Assembly: GCA_036852015.1 (NCBI GenBank)
Contig: JAANDG010000527.1
Span: 40,320 to 104,319, forward strand
DNA: 64,000 nucleotides
Reading direction: 5' to 3'
Origin: Pelodera strongyloides
Taxonomy: Eukaryota; Nematoda; Chromadorea; Rhabditida; Rhabditidae
A program made the position numbers and the translations under genes. Under the pieces are notes generated by a model. The model was not told the DNA's origin. It did no database searches and saw only the letters and a program-made list of their open reading frames with translations. Below, piece by piece: positions 22,054 through 34,387 of this stretch; positions within the stretch are counted from its first letter, which is position 1, and the number at the start of each line of letters is the position of its first letter.

Positions 22054-23372
22054 GTCACAGTAGGACTTACAACATACGAATGTCCAAAGTGCAGCGGGAA
22101 CATGGTCTCTGATAGCGAAGAGGCGTAAGGCTTATGGATCCTCGCATGGATGTTTCCTGAACGTATTCAAATTGGTGGGTTCCTTCGGTATTTGTATTTT
22201 GTATTTGTGTATAATGGCGTAAGTCATTTGTGAACATAACTTGGAATTTGGATTTATGTTTATGTTCAAATGGCAAAAGCTCCGAAGTGCTGTGCACTAA
22301 ATGGACATATAAGGTTTTGATTTGATAAGGTCGGTAGGGTAGGTCACATTCGTTATTAGGTAAAATTGCTAATTTCATGCATTTAAAGCAAAATTCCAGC
22401 CTGTTTTTGAAACGGTATTTCGCTTTAAGTAAACTAAATGTCTTGAAGGGAGTAGGACTGCAGTTGGTCAGCGCAATATATAGTGATTGTGAAACAATGG
22501 AAAGCAGAGTCATTGCTTGGAACCAAAGGATCGCTATTATACCGTGATCGCAGGGCTGATTTGGTTAGTTTTGTTAAAGGGAATATGTAGGCACTCAAAA
22601 TGAGCAAAACAACTGCGAAACTAGAGTTTCCACACCAGACATGAATTTAAGTAGGCGACTGAATATGTAAATTCGAATATTCTCATTTGCATGCAAATAT
22701 GTCGCTGTTGCATGCTATATGCCGATGTATGCACACATATGCAAAATTTTTTGCTCCATCAGCACTGCCGTGTAAGCCAGGGGGTCAAGCAACGCGTTTA
22801 CTATGGAAAAGATGAACTTTGAAAATCATTTTCTTTTAAATGGGAAGCTTTTAACAATTTTTGTTGTTGTTTCCTTAATGAGGAACACACAATCTATTAA
22901 TACAGCTTAACTTCAAAAAGGGCATACATATTCCCTTTAACCTGTTTTTGTTCAACTACTGTGGTTGGAGTACTATTTTTATAATACTATAGTCTGAATG
23001 AGCAATGATGCAGTTGCAGTGCTAATTGTCATTGAAAATTTGAGTTTTCTTGGTTCCCAGCGAAAAATGTTGTATTGTATATTGGGTGTAAAACAATGTG
23101 TGTTATGGACGATTGGGCTCTAGACTCTAGCATCGCACGTTGATGTTCGTTCTTTTTCATTATATTGATTTTACCTGTACAATAAGCCAGTGAATGTATA
23201 GAAGTTTGCATTTTATTATTGCTCATTGTTGTAGATTTTTAGAATTGATCACTGTACGCTGTTCGAGTTCACTGTCGAATCAGGTAGTTCTTCGGAGAGG
23301 ATGGCGTGAGGCGGCATATGGCTGCCATTGTCGTAGCTTCTGGAAGGGTGCTGATTCAACTCTTGTGCATTG
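22054..23372 (+). CDS. Two phase-linked Cys-rich exons
   Basis: Exons 22054-22124 and 23235-23372 join in phase (2 nt + 1 nt) to about 69 codons. The first has Tyr-Glu-Cys-x2-Cys and an acidic end before GTAAGG. The second has Cys-x-Cys in a Trp/Arg-rich context and ends before GTGGGT. This could be part of a zinc-binding domain, but no known finger consensus is met. A foldback element (22574-22940) lies in the intron between them. Confidence 0.45.
22383..22428. mobile_element. Termini-only relic of the CCGGCCGG foldback family
   Basis: 46 bp from TTAA to TTAA containing essentially only the two inverted termini (TTAAAGCAAAATTCC and GGTATTTCGCTTTAA) with the middle deleted. Confidence 0.7.
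22574..22940. mobile_element. TTAA foldback element, ATGTAGGCACTC family (copy 1)
   Basis: 367 bp from TTAAAGGGAATATGTAGGC to the inverse-like end ATACATATTCCCTTTAA. The perfect palindrome ATTTGCATGCAAAT is at 22685-22698. No ORF. Aligns along its length with copies at 24570 and 36344. Confidence 0.85.
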
Positions 23373-24389
23373 GTGGGTTTCTTTATCTATATCTTTATCT
23401 ATTTTTTTGTGTTGTTTTTAAAACTGTGGCACTTGGGCACTTGCGCAGGTGATCTCAACACAACTTGTGCGACCATGTAATCTATTTTGCTCTTAATAGA
23501 AGCCCTTTTTTATTGTTGGTCACTGTGTAACGTGTGTTGTCGTTTTCCTCTTATTTAAGCTTACTTTATTGGATGTCTACATTCCTATTTAATTAGAATT
23601 ATTGATTATTGCTGCTTATTGCGAGCACATGTGTATTTTGTGTGTCGTACCGGGGTGGTTGCACCCGTTTGCGGTATGTAAGTGAACAACAGTTGCGTGC
23701 ACAGAGAGTAAGTCACTTTGTGTTTCTGCGTGCATTTTACCACGAAACATCGTAATGTTACAATTTGTTCATAAAAATAAGGGATCTAATCTACGCTAGT
23801 TGCTGATGGGTGGATATCAATTAGCCTGGCTCAATCTAATCGTTCAAGTTATTAGTTTGTATGTGAAAAACGTCTCCTTCTGCATTTTGTGGTAGCTGAA
23901 CTCCTGAACTAGAGCAGTAATCCCAAAGCACCTAATATGTCACAGGACCTTTTTTCTAAAGCATAATATAACATCCGGTTTTTGAAAATTGTTCATATAA
24001 AATTATGGCACTGTGGGTTTATGTTTGTAAAATATTCCACTTGGTAGTATCCACGTCCTGAGTGCGCACCCGATAGGTGGTGCCGACTTCCAGAACCGTT
24101 TGTTATACCGTTTTAACGTCGTTAACTTTCAGCTTGTGCTCTCTATGTTCCTGATCGCTTACGTACGTGTGTGTGCTTGAGGGAAGTGTGTCATCCTGGA
24201 ATCTATGGATATCTATATGAATGATGTGAGCTCTCTTACTATTTATTATCCAATTTTTTTTATAGTGCAGTCGGAATTGTATACTAGTAAGTGGTGCCTA
24301 AGAGATGATCAGGTCGTCAGTTCGAACGAACAGTCATGCTGTGATGGCGACACACTTTAGCTAGCGATTTATTTTTTAACGTAGTTCTA
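23373..24389. other. No gene recognised
   Basis: T-rich + strand with no exon or repeat element that I can support. Confidence 0.4.
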
Positions 24390-24573
24390 TTAAAGCGAAA
24401 TACCGGCCGGTTTTTGAAACGCATCGTGGTCAACTGCATTCTTATGTATCTATGCGAAGTGGGGGTCTAATTGGGGTCTAGTTTTTATGCTGAATTATGC
24501 TCATTTGCATATGAGGCATAAGAATGTTGGTGTGCTGGGTGCGTTTCAAAAACCGGCCGGTATGTCGCTTTAA
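24390..24573. mobile_element. Foldback element, CCGGCCGG family (copy 3)
   Basis: Near-complete inverted termini (TTAAAGCGAAATACCGGCC and inverse), 184 bp. The right-hand TTAA (24570-24573) is shared with the next element. Confidence 0.9.
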
Positions 24574-24934
24574 AGCGAATATGTAGGCACTCGAAATGCG
24601 CAAAACAAACGCGAAACTAGCGTTTCCACACCAGACGTGGATTTAAGTAGGCGGTTGAATATGTAAATTCGAACATACGAATTTGCATGCAAATATGTCT
24701 ATGGATAATGCTATTTGTCCATCTCTGCATGCATATTTGAAAAAATTTCCATTGACCCCGACGATGTATGGCACCGTCTCAAGTAACGCGTTTACTATTG
24801 AAAACATCAACTTTGCAATTCATTTTCTTTTAACTGGGTAGCTTTAGACAACTTTTGTTATTGTTTCCTTAATAGGGAACAAACATTCTATCAACACAGC
24901 TTAACTTCAAAAAGGGCCTACATATTCCCTTTAA
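24570..24934. mobile_element. TTAA foldback element, ATGTAGGCACTC family (copy 2)
   Basis: 365 bp. Starts TTAAAGCGAATATGTAGGC and ends ACATATTCCCTTTAA. The octamer palindrome ATTTGCATGCAAAT is at 24681-24694. Abuts the previous element through one TTAA. Confidence 0.9.
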
Positions 24935-26869
24935 CGTCGCTAATTTGTAAATCGATCATTCTGATTATATAAATACTTTATTTCACATAATTGCAAAGTA
25001 AAGTGCTCAGAAGAGCCGAAAGACAAAAAGGCAATAATACACCAAAAAAACAAGCAACGAAAAAACACGAACACGAACAATGAATGAGAAAATGAGAAAA
25101 TATAAATTTTATTCAAGCACCAATATTGCAATCTGCCTGGTCACTCAACTCAACGAGATCGAGCGCGTTAATTTTCGATTTGAACGATTCTATAGTTGAG
25201 CTGCGGACAGTCGCCTCGTCAAGAAGATTCCAAATTCTAGTGACTCGGTGTTTAAAAAATGATTGAGTTTGTAACGTCGAAACCATTTCCTGACGTATAT
25301 ATAAAGAGTTGATTTATTATCGTGGTGTAAACATGTCCTCCATTGTCTAACAGCGATTACATTTTACCTACAATGCTCCAGTCTAAACGGGTGAACCCAC
25401 AGGTTACATTATACGTAAGCTCAAGCTGGCCAGCGATTGTTCATTTTTATTGGTATACTGTACGTATAATATTTAGTTACATGGATAAGTATTGCTTATT
25501 TTTGTTTGTACCGTATACTGACATGAATGTGGACTTGGTTTGTTTAGTTACCAAAGTACGGGTACTGTATACCGGTACGACTGTGGATTGTGGAGTTTAG
25601 TCTGTTTATTCGTAACATTTCAGTTCTACACATAGTCCTTTGTGACTGAATTGGATGCTACTACAACCGTGTGCCTTCCGTGCACGAAAACCAGCGTGCC
25701 AGGAGAAGAGTGATGGTGCCGGATTCGATGTTACCCTATGTTGCCCATGCCATAGCTGAATTTGGTTAGTTTATGTTTTTTTTTTCATTTTGGTTTTTGG
25801 CGTAATAACCTGTGGCGGTATCGTGGTATTCATGTAAATTGGGAGTATTCTCCCTGCCTCTCACTGGGAGGTGAGAGAAACGCAGCGGCGACGCGAGGGA
25901 AGTGGTAAATTCTTATCCAACCGTGTAGACTCACTCCATTGTTCATGTAAACGGTCACTGTTGTTATAAAGTTACAGTATATTGTATGTATTAAAATTTT
26001 GCGTTTTGTTCACTTTTCTTTTTTCTTCTCTGTCAAATGAGCAAAATTCGATGTTAAACCCTAAATTTTGTATTACTTGGTTTCTCGTTACGAGTATCAT
26101 CGTGTTTCAGAATCGTCATGTAACCAATAACATTCTGAAGAGAATAATGAATCCTTGATCTATGTTCGCCCGTCTTTCTACGATGTCGTGGCGAAGTATT
26201 GGAACTTCTTATCGCTGGGATGTATAGAAGGTCTGTAGTATTCATGTCTTGTATATTATGCAATTGTTTTTGTCCCGATTTTCAGGTCACTTTGGTTGTA
26301 GTTTAGTACCAGGGCGTCACTTCATTTAGCTAACGTTCTAGTTTCACTTTGTCATAGTAATCATACAAAGTACGAGAGTAATAGGTGATAGGTGGCGGTT
26401 TTTGATTTGTGGTTGAAGTTAAACTGCACTGGAACTCTTGAACGTACATGGGAAACCAAGTAATAAATAACTAAAAACAACTTCCCTTCTTCTCCTACGA
26501 ATATCGTCGGTTTCAGGTGCGTCATAAAACAAACCCGTCAATTTGCGAGTAATGTTCCTCCACTGATGCTATGGGAAATCACTTGGTCTTGTTATAATAC
26601 AGGTATCTATTGTTACGAGCTTATTTTTGTTCTCGGAGGTACGGTATGCATGTTTCAGTACGGTACTATACTGAAACCTTTGTATACGCCCCGTCATCCT
26701 TCGATTTTCCTTTCATTTGTGAATTGACGTGAAGCTTGATGGGAAACATATACATTGTATGTCTGCATTATTGAATTTGTGTGGCGTGGCTCTTTTCATA
26801 GTTCACCAGTTACATTTCTCTTTAGTTGGATTTTCACGCACGAACACACGTACAGAACTATTGAAGTAT

Positions 26870-26968
26870 ATATATGTATGCCGTATGTGTATGTGTATGT
26901 GTATGCGTATGTGTATGCGTATGCGTATGTGTATGCGTATGTGTATGCGTATGTGTATGCGTATGCAT
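26870..26968. repeat. TGTATG/CGTATG microsatellite
   Basis: About 15 hexamer-like units of TGTATG and CGTATG. It is open in several frames on both strands (Val-Cys or Tyr-Val runs) and is not evidence of coding. Confidence 0.95.
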
Positions 26969-27924
26969 GGAAGAACGTCATGAATTCGTGACTTACGATC
27001 TTAAGTTCGTTTATTCTAAACATTTCAGTTCTACCCGTGGTCATTCATGGTTGAAATTGTACGAACTTCTGGGCGCGATAACCGACGTCATGAACAGAAT
27101 GATGGTCTGACGACGATGTATGCTACCTCGCCCAACCACTTGACTGTCTATGGGTTAGTTTTTTTTGGCGTTTTTTCTTATTTGGTTGTTTTTTGTTTTA
27201 TCTATAATGACTGTACTCGGAGTGATACAATGATGGTGTTGAAGACGTTGGTTCTCTAAAACGATTGGTATCGATTGCGTAATAACTAATGGCTAACTCT
27301 TTGAATATTTGAATATTTATTATACTCATTAAAAGAGCGCAACGCCGTGAGAGACGATGAAAAGAAAAAAAAATCAAAGTAGATAATATACTCTTGTGTT
27401 TTCTTAGTTGCTTGGCTGTTTCACATTAACTAACGTAAACATTTATTGCACTCTATAGTAGGTGAAGTTTACGCATAACTGATAACTGTTAAAAACGGAA
27501 GCAGGCGCACGTACATCTGTATAGGTAAGGTCCGCAAAGTTTATTGTTGTCGAATTGAGTTCCTTTGCGCAGGAATCGAGGCATTCACTTGAATTCAAAC
27601 ATATTTGTGTTTTCTTATCACTTTGTTTTTCGTTACGAGTTTCATCGTGTTTCAGAATCGCCATATAACAAAATGCCGTCGGAAGAGTGAGTTGTGTGTG
27701 TTCGTTCGATGCCCACTTTACATCGTTACGGCGATGTACTGGAACTTATCGACCCATAATTGGCTGTACATGAGGTTGGTATTATTTATTATTCATTCAT
27801 GTCTTGTCTCTTGTGCAACTTTCACGATTATTTGTTTTCGCTAGGTTTGTCTAGTTATTGTATTCTGTGAAACAGTTATGGTATAAAACGTTAATTCGTT
27901 AAAACTGACGTTGTTTTCGTAATA

Positions 27925-27966
27925 ACGGTATGGAGAAAACACGCGCCTGTGTTTTCTCCATACCGT
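27925..27966. repeat. Perfect 18-bp-arm hairpin
   Basis: ACGGTATGGAGAAAACAC, a 6-nt loop, then the exact inverse complement. Part of the arm (GTGTTTTCTCC) recurs at about 28492, in the neighbouring module copy. Confidence 0.9.
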
Positions 27967-29173
27967 AACTTTCTTCTGTTTCGCAGCTTGCAGCTATAGA
28001 GAGAGCACTCTTTATGCGCAACCGGGCGTTGATTTGCTTTTCTCGATTGCGTAATGACTGTCTCTTATCATTTATCATGTTTCTTAGTTGCTAGCCTGAT
28101 TCGTCAATTCGTCTTAATGTCAAGCTTTTTTTTACGCTCGGAAGTGTGGTAGAGGAGGCGCATAACCGATAAATGCTCTACTCGTTGCGTTATCATCGTG
28201 TTTCAGGTCTCCGTCATATAACAAAATGCTTTCTGAAGAGTGAATAGTGTAGACAGCCAACGTCGTGAGGAGAATGATGGTCCGACGAAGATGTAATCTA
28301 CCTCGCCTAACCACTTGACTATGTTGTGTGGGTTAGTTTTTGTTATCAATTATTTCTTATTTGGTTGTTTGTTATTTTTTTGTTTTTTATCTAATTGCTG
28401 TACTCGGAGCGAAAGTGATGGTATTAAATGTTGCGAGTTGCGATCGTTAAACGGATGTTGTTTGCTTAATTCCGCGGCAAGCGACAAGCGCTGTGTTTTC
28501 TCCCCATGCGTATCTTCAATCTTTTCTGAGAGTTGCGTAGATATACGCATTTAATTTGATAAAAGTTTGAAGAATTCCGGAAAAAGTTTGTTCTAGATGG
28601 GAGGAAAAACATGCGGGAAAATCAAATACTGTAGTGCCGTTGCGAGATTATTATTTTAACAACTGCCGGTTCCAAAAATGGCCTTGGGGCTAAATAGCAG
28701 AAAACAGAGCGTTTCCACTACGGTGTCTCCACTTTTTTTATTTACGTTTCCGGTGTCCATGTTGAACCAAACTTTTCCGGAATTCTTCAAACTTCTCCTA
28801 ACCCGAACTCGAACTCGAACGCGCCTTTATTCGCAGCGTAGCTTTCATAGATTATGGTGGCTTGCCTAACGACTATATCTCTCTTTTTTACTATAATTTA
28901 TTGCACTGTCTCGGAAGGGTTAGAGGGCGCGCGTAGCGGATAGACGTTAAATCGTTAATGTATTTGCTACGTCGATAAGGTGCAGGGTTTATTCTGATAA
29001 GCTTCCTTATGTACTGTGGGTTTGTAAGCGCTTCGCATGTAGTGCCACCAAAGAATGCAACAAAGGTAATCGAGACATACACTGGAATCCGCGGGCCCGG
29101 GCGGTTATAACTCTTCTTTCGTGCCGCTTACTTTCTCCCAATGAAGCTCGCCGTGTTTCAGGTGTATCACGTA

Positions 29174-29249
29174 GTAGCACTGGGCGGGATTCGAATCCGG
29201 GTCGTATGGTTGAGAGACGAGAATTTTGCCAGTGAGCCGCGACGCCCCA
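29174..29249 (-). repeat. tRNA-derived SINE-like head
   Basis: On the minus strand, an A-box-like GGCTCACTGGC and a perfect B box GGATTCGAATCC lie at tRNA-like spacing after GGGGCGTCGC. No cloverleaf closes, so it is called a SINE head and not a tRNA gene. Confidence 0.6.
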
Positions 29250-29743
29250 TAACTCTTTGAATCCTGAAGTGTGAGTATTCCGTGCTTTACATCTACCCGT
29301 AGTTCTGCGTTATTGTTGAGAGATGAGATGAAGTATTGGAACTTCTTGTTGACTTTTATTTGACTGTATATAAGGTTTGTATTTGTACGTCATAAAAGAG
29401 GTGCTTGCTTGAACTCGTGTTTTTTCTGGAAAAAGTCCCCGCATCATGTTGGAGCAAGAGCAATGGTATTTTTATTTGGATATTTTCAGAGTTTTGTTCA
29501 ACAATTCTCTCGATGCAAGTGGTTTCTGATGGATCCACAGTAGGAAATCGAAGAATCAAGGATTACTTGCGGTGCTGAGTGACAACTGAGGATGGCGCGT
29601 GATCTGTGTGAGTTTCATTGATTATTTTGTGTCTCTTGTTGTTGTTTTGTTGTAAATTCCGAGCTTACGACATTTACACTATGCCGATGTGTGTACTGGT
29701 GTGCTTCTTATTCGTAGCATTGCCTTTTTTGAGTATGGATACG

Positions 29744-29914
29744 TTAAAGCGAAATGCTCGTCCCTTTGGAAAATTTGCATATGATAAGCAAATCCTATGT
29801 ATCCTATGCTAATTTTGTACGATCGTCCACGGCAATCGTACAAAATTAGCATCAGGATCATAGGATTTGCTCATCATATGCAAATTTTCCAAAGAGACTA
29901 GCATTTCGCTTTAA
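29744..29914. mobile_element. Near-perfect palindrome with TTAA ends (copy 1)
   Basis: 171 bp, almost wholly self-complementary, TTAAAGCGAAATGC at one end and GCATTTCGCTTTAA at the other. It contains inverted AATTTGCATATG and CCTATGTATCCTATGC blocks. The copy at 34217 has the same length. Confidence 0.9.
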
Positions 29915-30260
29915 GCTAGGACAGTAGCGTGAGGGTGAGGTTATGAGACACTTGATGTAAATAAATACAAGGTATCCGTATCCAGCCTACATTATACGTA
30001 ATTCAATCGATTCCGTTTATGTTGGTTCTCGTTGCTTTCATTTATTTTTTATTTTTTTCTTTCATTTAATTTTTCTAGGAATAAACATTGTGTTTCAGCG
30101 ACTTCATAAATACGACTCGTGCTTCAGGTAGCGTTTCTTGCAGGCCTGTTTGCGCTCCTGTCTATATTATGGAGCACCACTTTGAGGGGGTTAGATCTTG
30201 CTACATTTTGTGCTTTGACTAGTTCGGACGGGGATTTCGGTAGTGTAGATGTTTTTGAAT

Positions 30261-30410
30261 TCAAAGCGAAATACGGGCCGGCTTTTGAAACACATAGTGT
30301 ATCCCTGTAAATGTATCCTTCCCCCAATAAATATTTGTTACTTAGCGTAACTGCATAAGAATGCAGAGATTTGAGATGCGTTTCAAAAACCGGCTGGTAT
30401 TTTGCTTTAA
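30261..30410. mobile_element. Foldback element, CCGGCCGG family (copy 4)
   Basis: AAAGCGAAATACGGGCCGG at the left (TTAA mutated to TCAA) and the inverse with TTAA at the right, 150 bp. Confidence 0.75.
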
Positions 30411-31860
30411 ATAAGAAAGGGGGTGTTGGGAAATATATAGTCCTATGTGAGTTATTTAGTGTTACGAAAGTCTACCTTGTGATTATTGATTTGATTGTTG
30501 TGTTTTTTTTATTTGCCATTGTTTATCTATTTTAGGGTTTGTTCAACTAGCGGTGTGGAATCCGAAGTCCTAGGTTGACTACGAAGTTGTGCTAGTATGA
30601 TCATCAAATCATCTGCGTTTGTGCAGGTAAAGTTACGTGTGCTGTGTTTACCATTGCATTAGTTTACATGTTGATATTTACTGCTGAATTATAAGCTGCG
30701 GCTCTGAAACGCGCTCTATATAAAAGCTATTTATCCGTTACCTATCAACGTTTCCAGCCGTTGTGATGTATTTTTCGTTTTTCTTTTTGTAGATGATTGA
30801 ATTACATGGTTTCTGTCGCGATTACGTGCAATTTAGTACTTTATAATAATAAATTTCACATTGCACTTTGTTTGTTGTTTGGTTAATTTGTAGAGAGCTT
30901 TGTATATTTACACTTTGTAGAGCTTACATTACAGTTAGGATATTTTTAGGCCTACTCTATGTACGGCTTCGGTGTAGATGCGCTGCTGAAGTCTACAGCG
31001 GGATCGTTGATGGGATCTCATATGGTACTGTAGTACTGTGTACTGTCAGATTGTCAGCGAGCAAACGTCGTCTTTCGATTGGGTTGGATACTGTATATGC
31101 AGGTTTGTAATACTATGTAGACATACTGTATTGCATAGTTTACCAATAAGTGTCGCCGAAGGTTATGTGATTTTGTACGTTATGAAACGAGTTCGGTACG
31201 TTAGTAGAACGCGAAAGTGCGTCACTAACTATAAGTGGTTTCGGTTTGCAACGATGTTTCCATTCGTTTTTCTTTCTAGAATCAATGTAAGTAATTCAAA
31301 TATGTTAGCAGGATCGTATCCGTAGTGAGTATCGTGTGTGGTATCTGCCACCCTCTAATCTACAGATTACTCTAGCTCTTTTACGGAAATATGTTCTCAG
31401 GTTAAAAGTTCCAAATATGTAACTTTTTCCTAGTTATTGCCTCCATATTGCCTTCATTCTCAGTGTAAATGGCAAATAAGGTATTAATATTAAGGGTCTT
31501 TTCCTTTAAGCATAAGGACCGTTATTTATGGACTCATGTTTACTCAGATATATTATAAATACTTGTACTTTAGTCGTTGTTTCGTGAATACTGCTATTGC
31601 GCGTCAGTTGCCCTTCAAATGTCCCGTTGGATCTTGAGATTCAGGTTTGTGCAACCCGATATGTCCTCGTTTCTTGTAGAGTACTTCCACTAATAAAGTT
31701 GTCCGGGAAGTATTAATTGGTGACTATTTGGTTTTTGAGTTTGGAAATAGGATTACGAGCCAGAGCCTGTTGCGCGATTCTTTTTATCGAGTGATTGTGT
31801 GTAAACTGGGGGATTTAACGGTTTTGTTCGTTTTTTCATTGATCACGCGGAGTGACTCGG
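30411..31860. other. No gene recognised
   Basis: T-rich + strand; open frames up to about 95 codons have no supporting splice context or recognisable product. Confidence 0.4.
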
Positions 31861-31864
31861 GGGT

Positions 31865-31943
31865 AGGTGATGAGTAGCGCAGTCGGCAAGTGTTTTGTCT
31901 CAAGTTCTGGAGGTCGAGGGTTCGATTTCGGTCCGGAGCAAAC
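31865..31943 (+). repeat. tRNA-derived SINE-like head
   Basis: A-box-like TAGCGCAGTCGGCAAGTG and B-box GGTTCGATTTC at tRNA spacing on the + strand. Resembles the copy at 32410 through the shared (C/A)TAGTTCTxGxGGTC...GGGTTCGATT stretch. Confidence 0.55.
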
Positions 31944-32409
31944 ACTTTTGCATAGTGTTTTCGGTCTTCTTTTACTATATTGTTAGCTGTTTGAATCTCA
32001 CATATTTAATTAATTGCATTAATTTAAGCATATAAGCGAAGTATTTCTATGCGTATTTATACATATTGTTGTTACACATAAAGAAGTTAGATATGGTTCG
32101 TATAATTGTATTATTTAGTGAACTGTTTGATTCGACCCTGCCGACAACCCATCGCGACTGTAGGATTTGAGGTTTGTGCCAAGGTTTATACTATATTTTG
32201 AACAAAACTTCCCCCAATAAATGTTTCTGGGAAGTTTTAGTGTTGTTTTTGTGTGCCCTTTTGTTGTCGTGTATGGCTTAAATGTTGAATGAATGGTTGG
32301 GAAGGTACTGTTCGGTTGTTCGGTCATATCATTTGTGGAGGGCTGGATCCTTGATATTTTTGTTCGTCTATTGCTTCGTCATGCAGGCCGTGTTCCATAG
32401 TTCTAGTTT

Positions 32410-32481
32410 GTATCATGGCCTACTTGGTAAAACTTTTGCCTCTAGTTCTAGGGGTCACGGGTTCGATTCTAACAGGGGACA
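32410..32481 (+). repeat. tRNA-derived SINE-like head
   Basis: A-box-like TGGCCTACTTGG and B-box GGTTCGATTC on the + strand, about 545 bp after its relative at 31865. Both sit about 200 bp downstream of a CTTCC...AATAAA...GGGAAG hairpin (31690 and 32210). Confidence 0.55.
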
Positions 32482-34216
32482 ATTATTTTGCAGTCACTTT
32501 TTTTAATTAGTATTTATTGTACGATGAGGGTATCGTTTCTGTTCGAATATATGTAATTTAGTAATTATGAATATTTTAACTTAGGCTACAAGATGTATAT
32601 TCTTCCTTCTCTGGTTCGACATCCGACACTCGTTGTGCTTCGTGATTCTGGAGCTTCATTTCTTCAGTGGATTAAAAATAAGACCTTTATATTTATTGTA
32701 TGCTTTGTTTTACGTACCCTCTCCCTAATAAATATTTATCAGGGGAGGGATTTGTCTGAGGTTGTGTCTTCGATCGGTTTCTTTGCGTCAGTTGTATATT
32801 GCGGGTTACTGTAGCTGATTTACATATGATTTCGGGCTTTGTAGAACTGTACTCCGGGGCAATTAAATTGGGACCTTCTAAGATGCTGTACGGGGTTGTT
32901 ATATGGCTGCAGAGGTCTGGCAGAGTCATAGTTGTGCTATGCGTTATCCCGCACTTATTAGCTTTGCGCGAGGCGTTCGCCGCTTGTTTTACGGGGCGCG
33001 TCTTGGAAACAGATGGGCTCCTGCAAAATAGTTTTTGTGTAGACACTATGGCTCGAATATTTGTGTTAAATCTTGATTTAAATGCAATTACTGGCGACCT
33101 ATTTTGCAAGATATGAGTGCCCGCTGACGCTCACTGCGGCAATAGCATTTACATATTGGGCTGTTCGTCTCGAGGTATTGGTATCAGCATTGAGTGTTGA
33201 TGCTAGCCTCCAGAGCGAGTCGCGTTTTGTTGCAGTTGGTCCATTGCTTCACGCAAACACTTAGCGTATAAATAGTGCATTGGGTTAGTGACGTCATCGC
33301 CTACGCGCTTGCGGAGTAATCGGTTAGCCGATTCCACTTTGGACCATATGGGTGAGTGTACACGTTTATGAGCTTTGTGGAATAAATTATGTTGCCCTAG
33401 AGATCTTGTTTGTACTGCGATTTTCAACTGATTGTATACAAAATAAACAAAACAATTTATGTCAAATTTCTAACATTCTCTACTGATATGTAACATTGAA
33501 AGGTGCACAGTGCGAATATAATAGGAGACTATCACAACCGTATAAAACCACAACGAAATTACAATTCAGAACGTGTAATCTTTTGGAACTATACAGTTTG
33601 GAAGTAAAAGCAGTGAACTCAACGAGAATGGGATCATTTGTACTAGTATAAAAGTTAAACCACAGTGAATTTCGCACATAAGTCTTTAGTAGTAAATGTT
33701 TTGTGGTTTGTTCGGAAATATCTTGCGCATAATTAGGTACTTAAAACATACTGCAACAATATTTTCCGAAAATAGCTACAGTAGATGTGTCGCTCAAAAA
33801 AAAATACACACGGCGATGAGCGGGAAGAGTGCCACTCGTGTGCTAACCATTCGCCGATCAGTGGCACATTCACAGCTCATTCTCTTCGCGCATGCTCAAA
33901 GATCCGTTAAATACATATTATTTCATGAAAAGGGCTACTGATGTGGCTCCCCATGATGCTTTTTCTCCCTTCCACAGGGCATCCTCACAACAGCGACTAG
34001 CGAAGTTCTCGTATGATCCGTGTACAAAGGAACCGTCACACTTTCAGCTTCAGAATATGTAGGAGGGTCGGTCTGAAATATGATAGTTGTAAGATAATTA
34101 TAATAATCATAATTAGAACGTAATACCTAATAATTATTATAATTATAATTAGGTTACCTTACGAGAAATTCTTAGGGACTTAGGGGACTAGCTACCAGAA
34201 AAAATGGTACTTTGAG
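32482..34216. other. No gene recognised
   Basis: Contains a third CTCCCT-AATAAA-AGGGAG hairpin near 32722 and an AT-rich foldback at about 34088-34165. The T-rich bias of the + strand fades in this stretch. No supported exon. Confidence 0.4.
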
Positions 34217-34387
34217 TTAAAGCGAAATGCCAGCTCCTTAGGAAAATTTGCATATGATAAGCAAATCCTATGTATCCTATGCTAATTTTGCGCGATAGCC
34301 GTGGACGATCGCGCAAAATTAGCATAGGATACATAGGATTTGCTTTTCATATGCAAATTTTCCTAAGGAGCTGGCATTTCGCTTTAA
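34217..34387. mobile_element. Near-perfect palindrome with TTAA ends (copy 2)
   Basis: 171 bp, the cleaner copy of the 29744 family. The arms match almost throughout, from TTAAAGCGAAATGCCAGCTC to its inverse. No ORF. Confidence 0.95.

Larger units (their letters stand above)
25595..29375 (+). pseudogene. Serially duplicated, decayed exon modules
   Basis: Three types of exon-plus-splice-site segment recur. Type 1 (ATTC(G/T)AA-CATTTCAGTTCTAC) is at about 25605 and 27012. Type 2 (CATCGTGTTTCAG followed by a CGTCATATAAC-like stretch and, further on, GTACTGGAACTT) is at about 26098-26250, 27640-27775 and 28195-28245, with its last part alone at 29325-29372. Type 3 (CGTCATGA, GAATGATGGTC, CCACTTGACT, GGTTAGTTTT) is at 27087-27160 and 28262-28330. 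Most copies have in-frame stops in every frame, so they look like remnants of a repeated exon rather than a working gene. Confidence 0.5.

Noticed and set aside
26729..27110. Several overlapping open frames with Val-Cys or Tyr-Ala runs
   Set aside because: All are translations of the TGTATG/CGTATG microsatellite.
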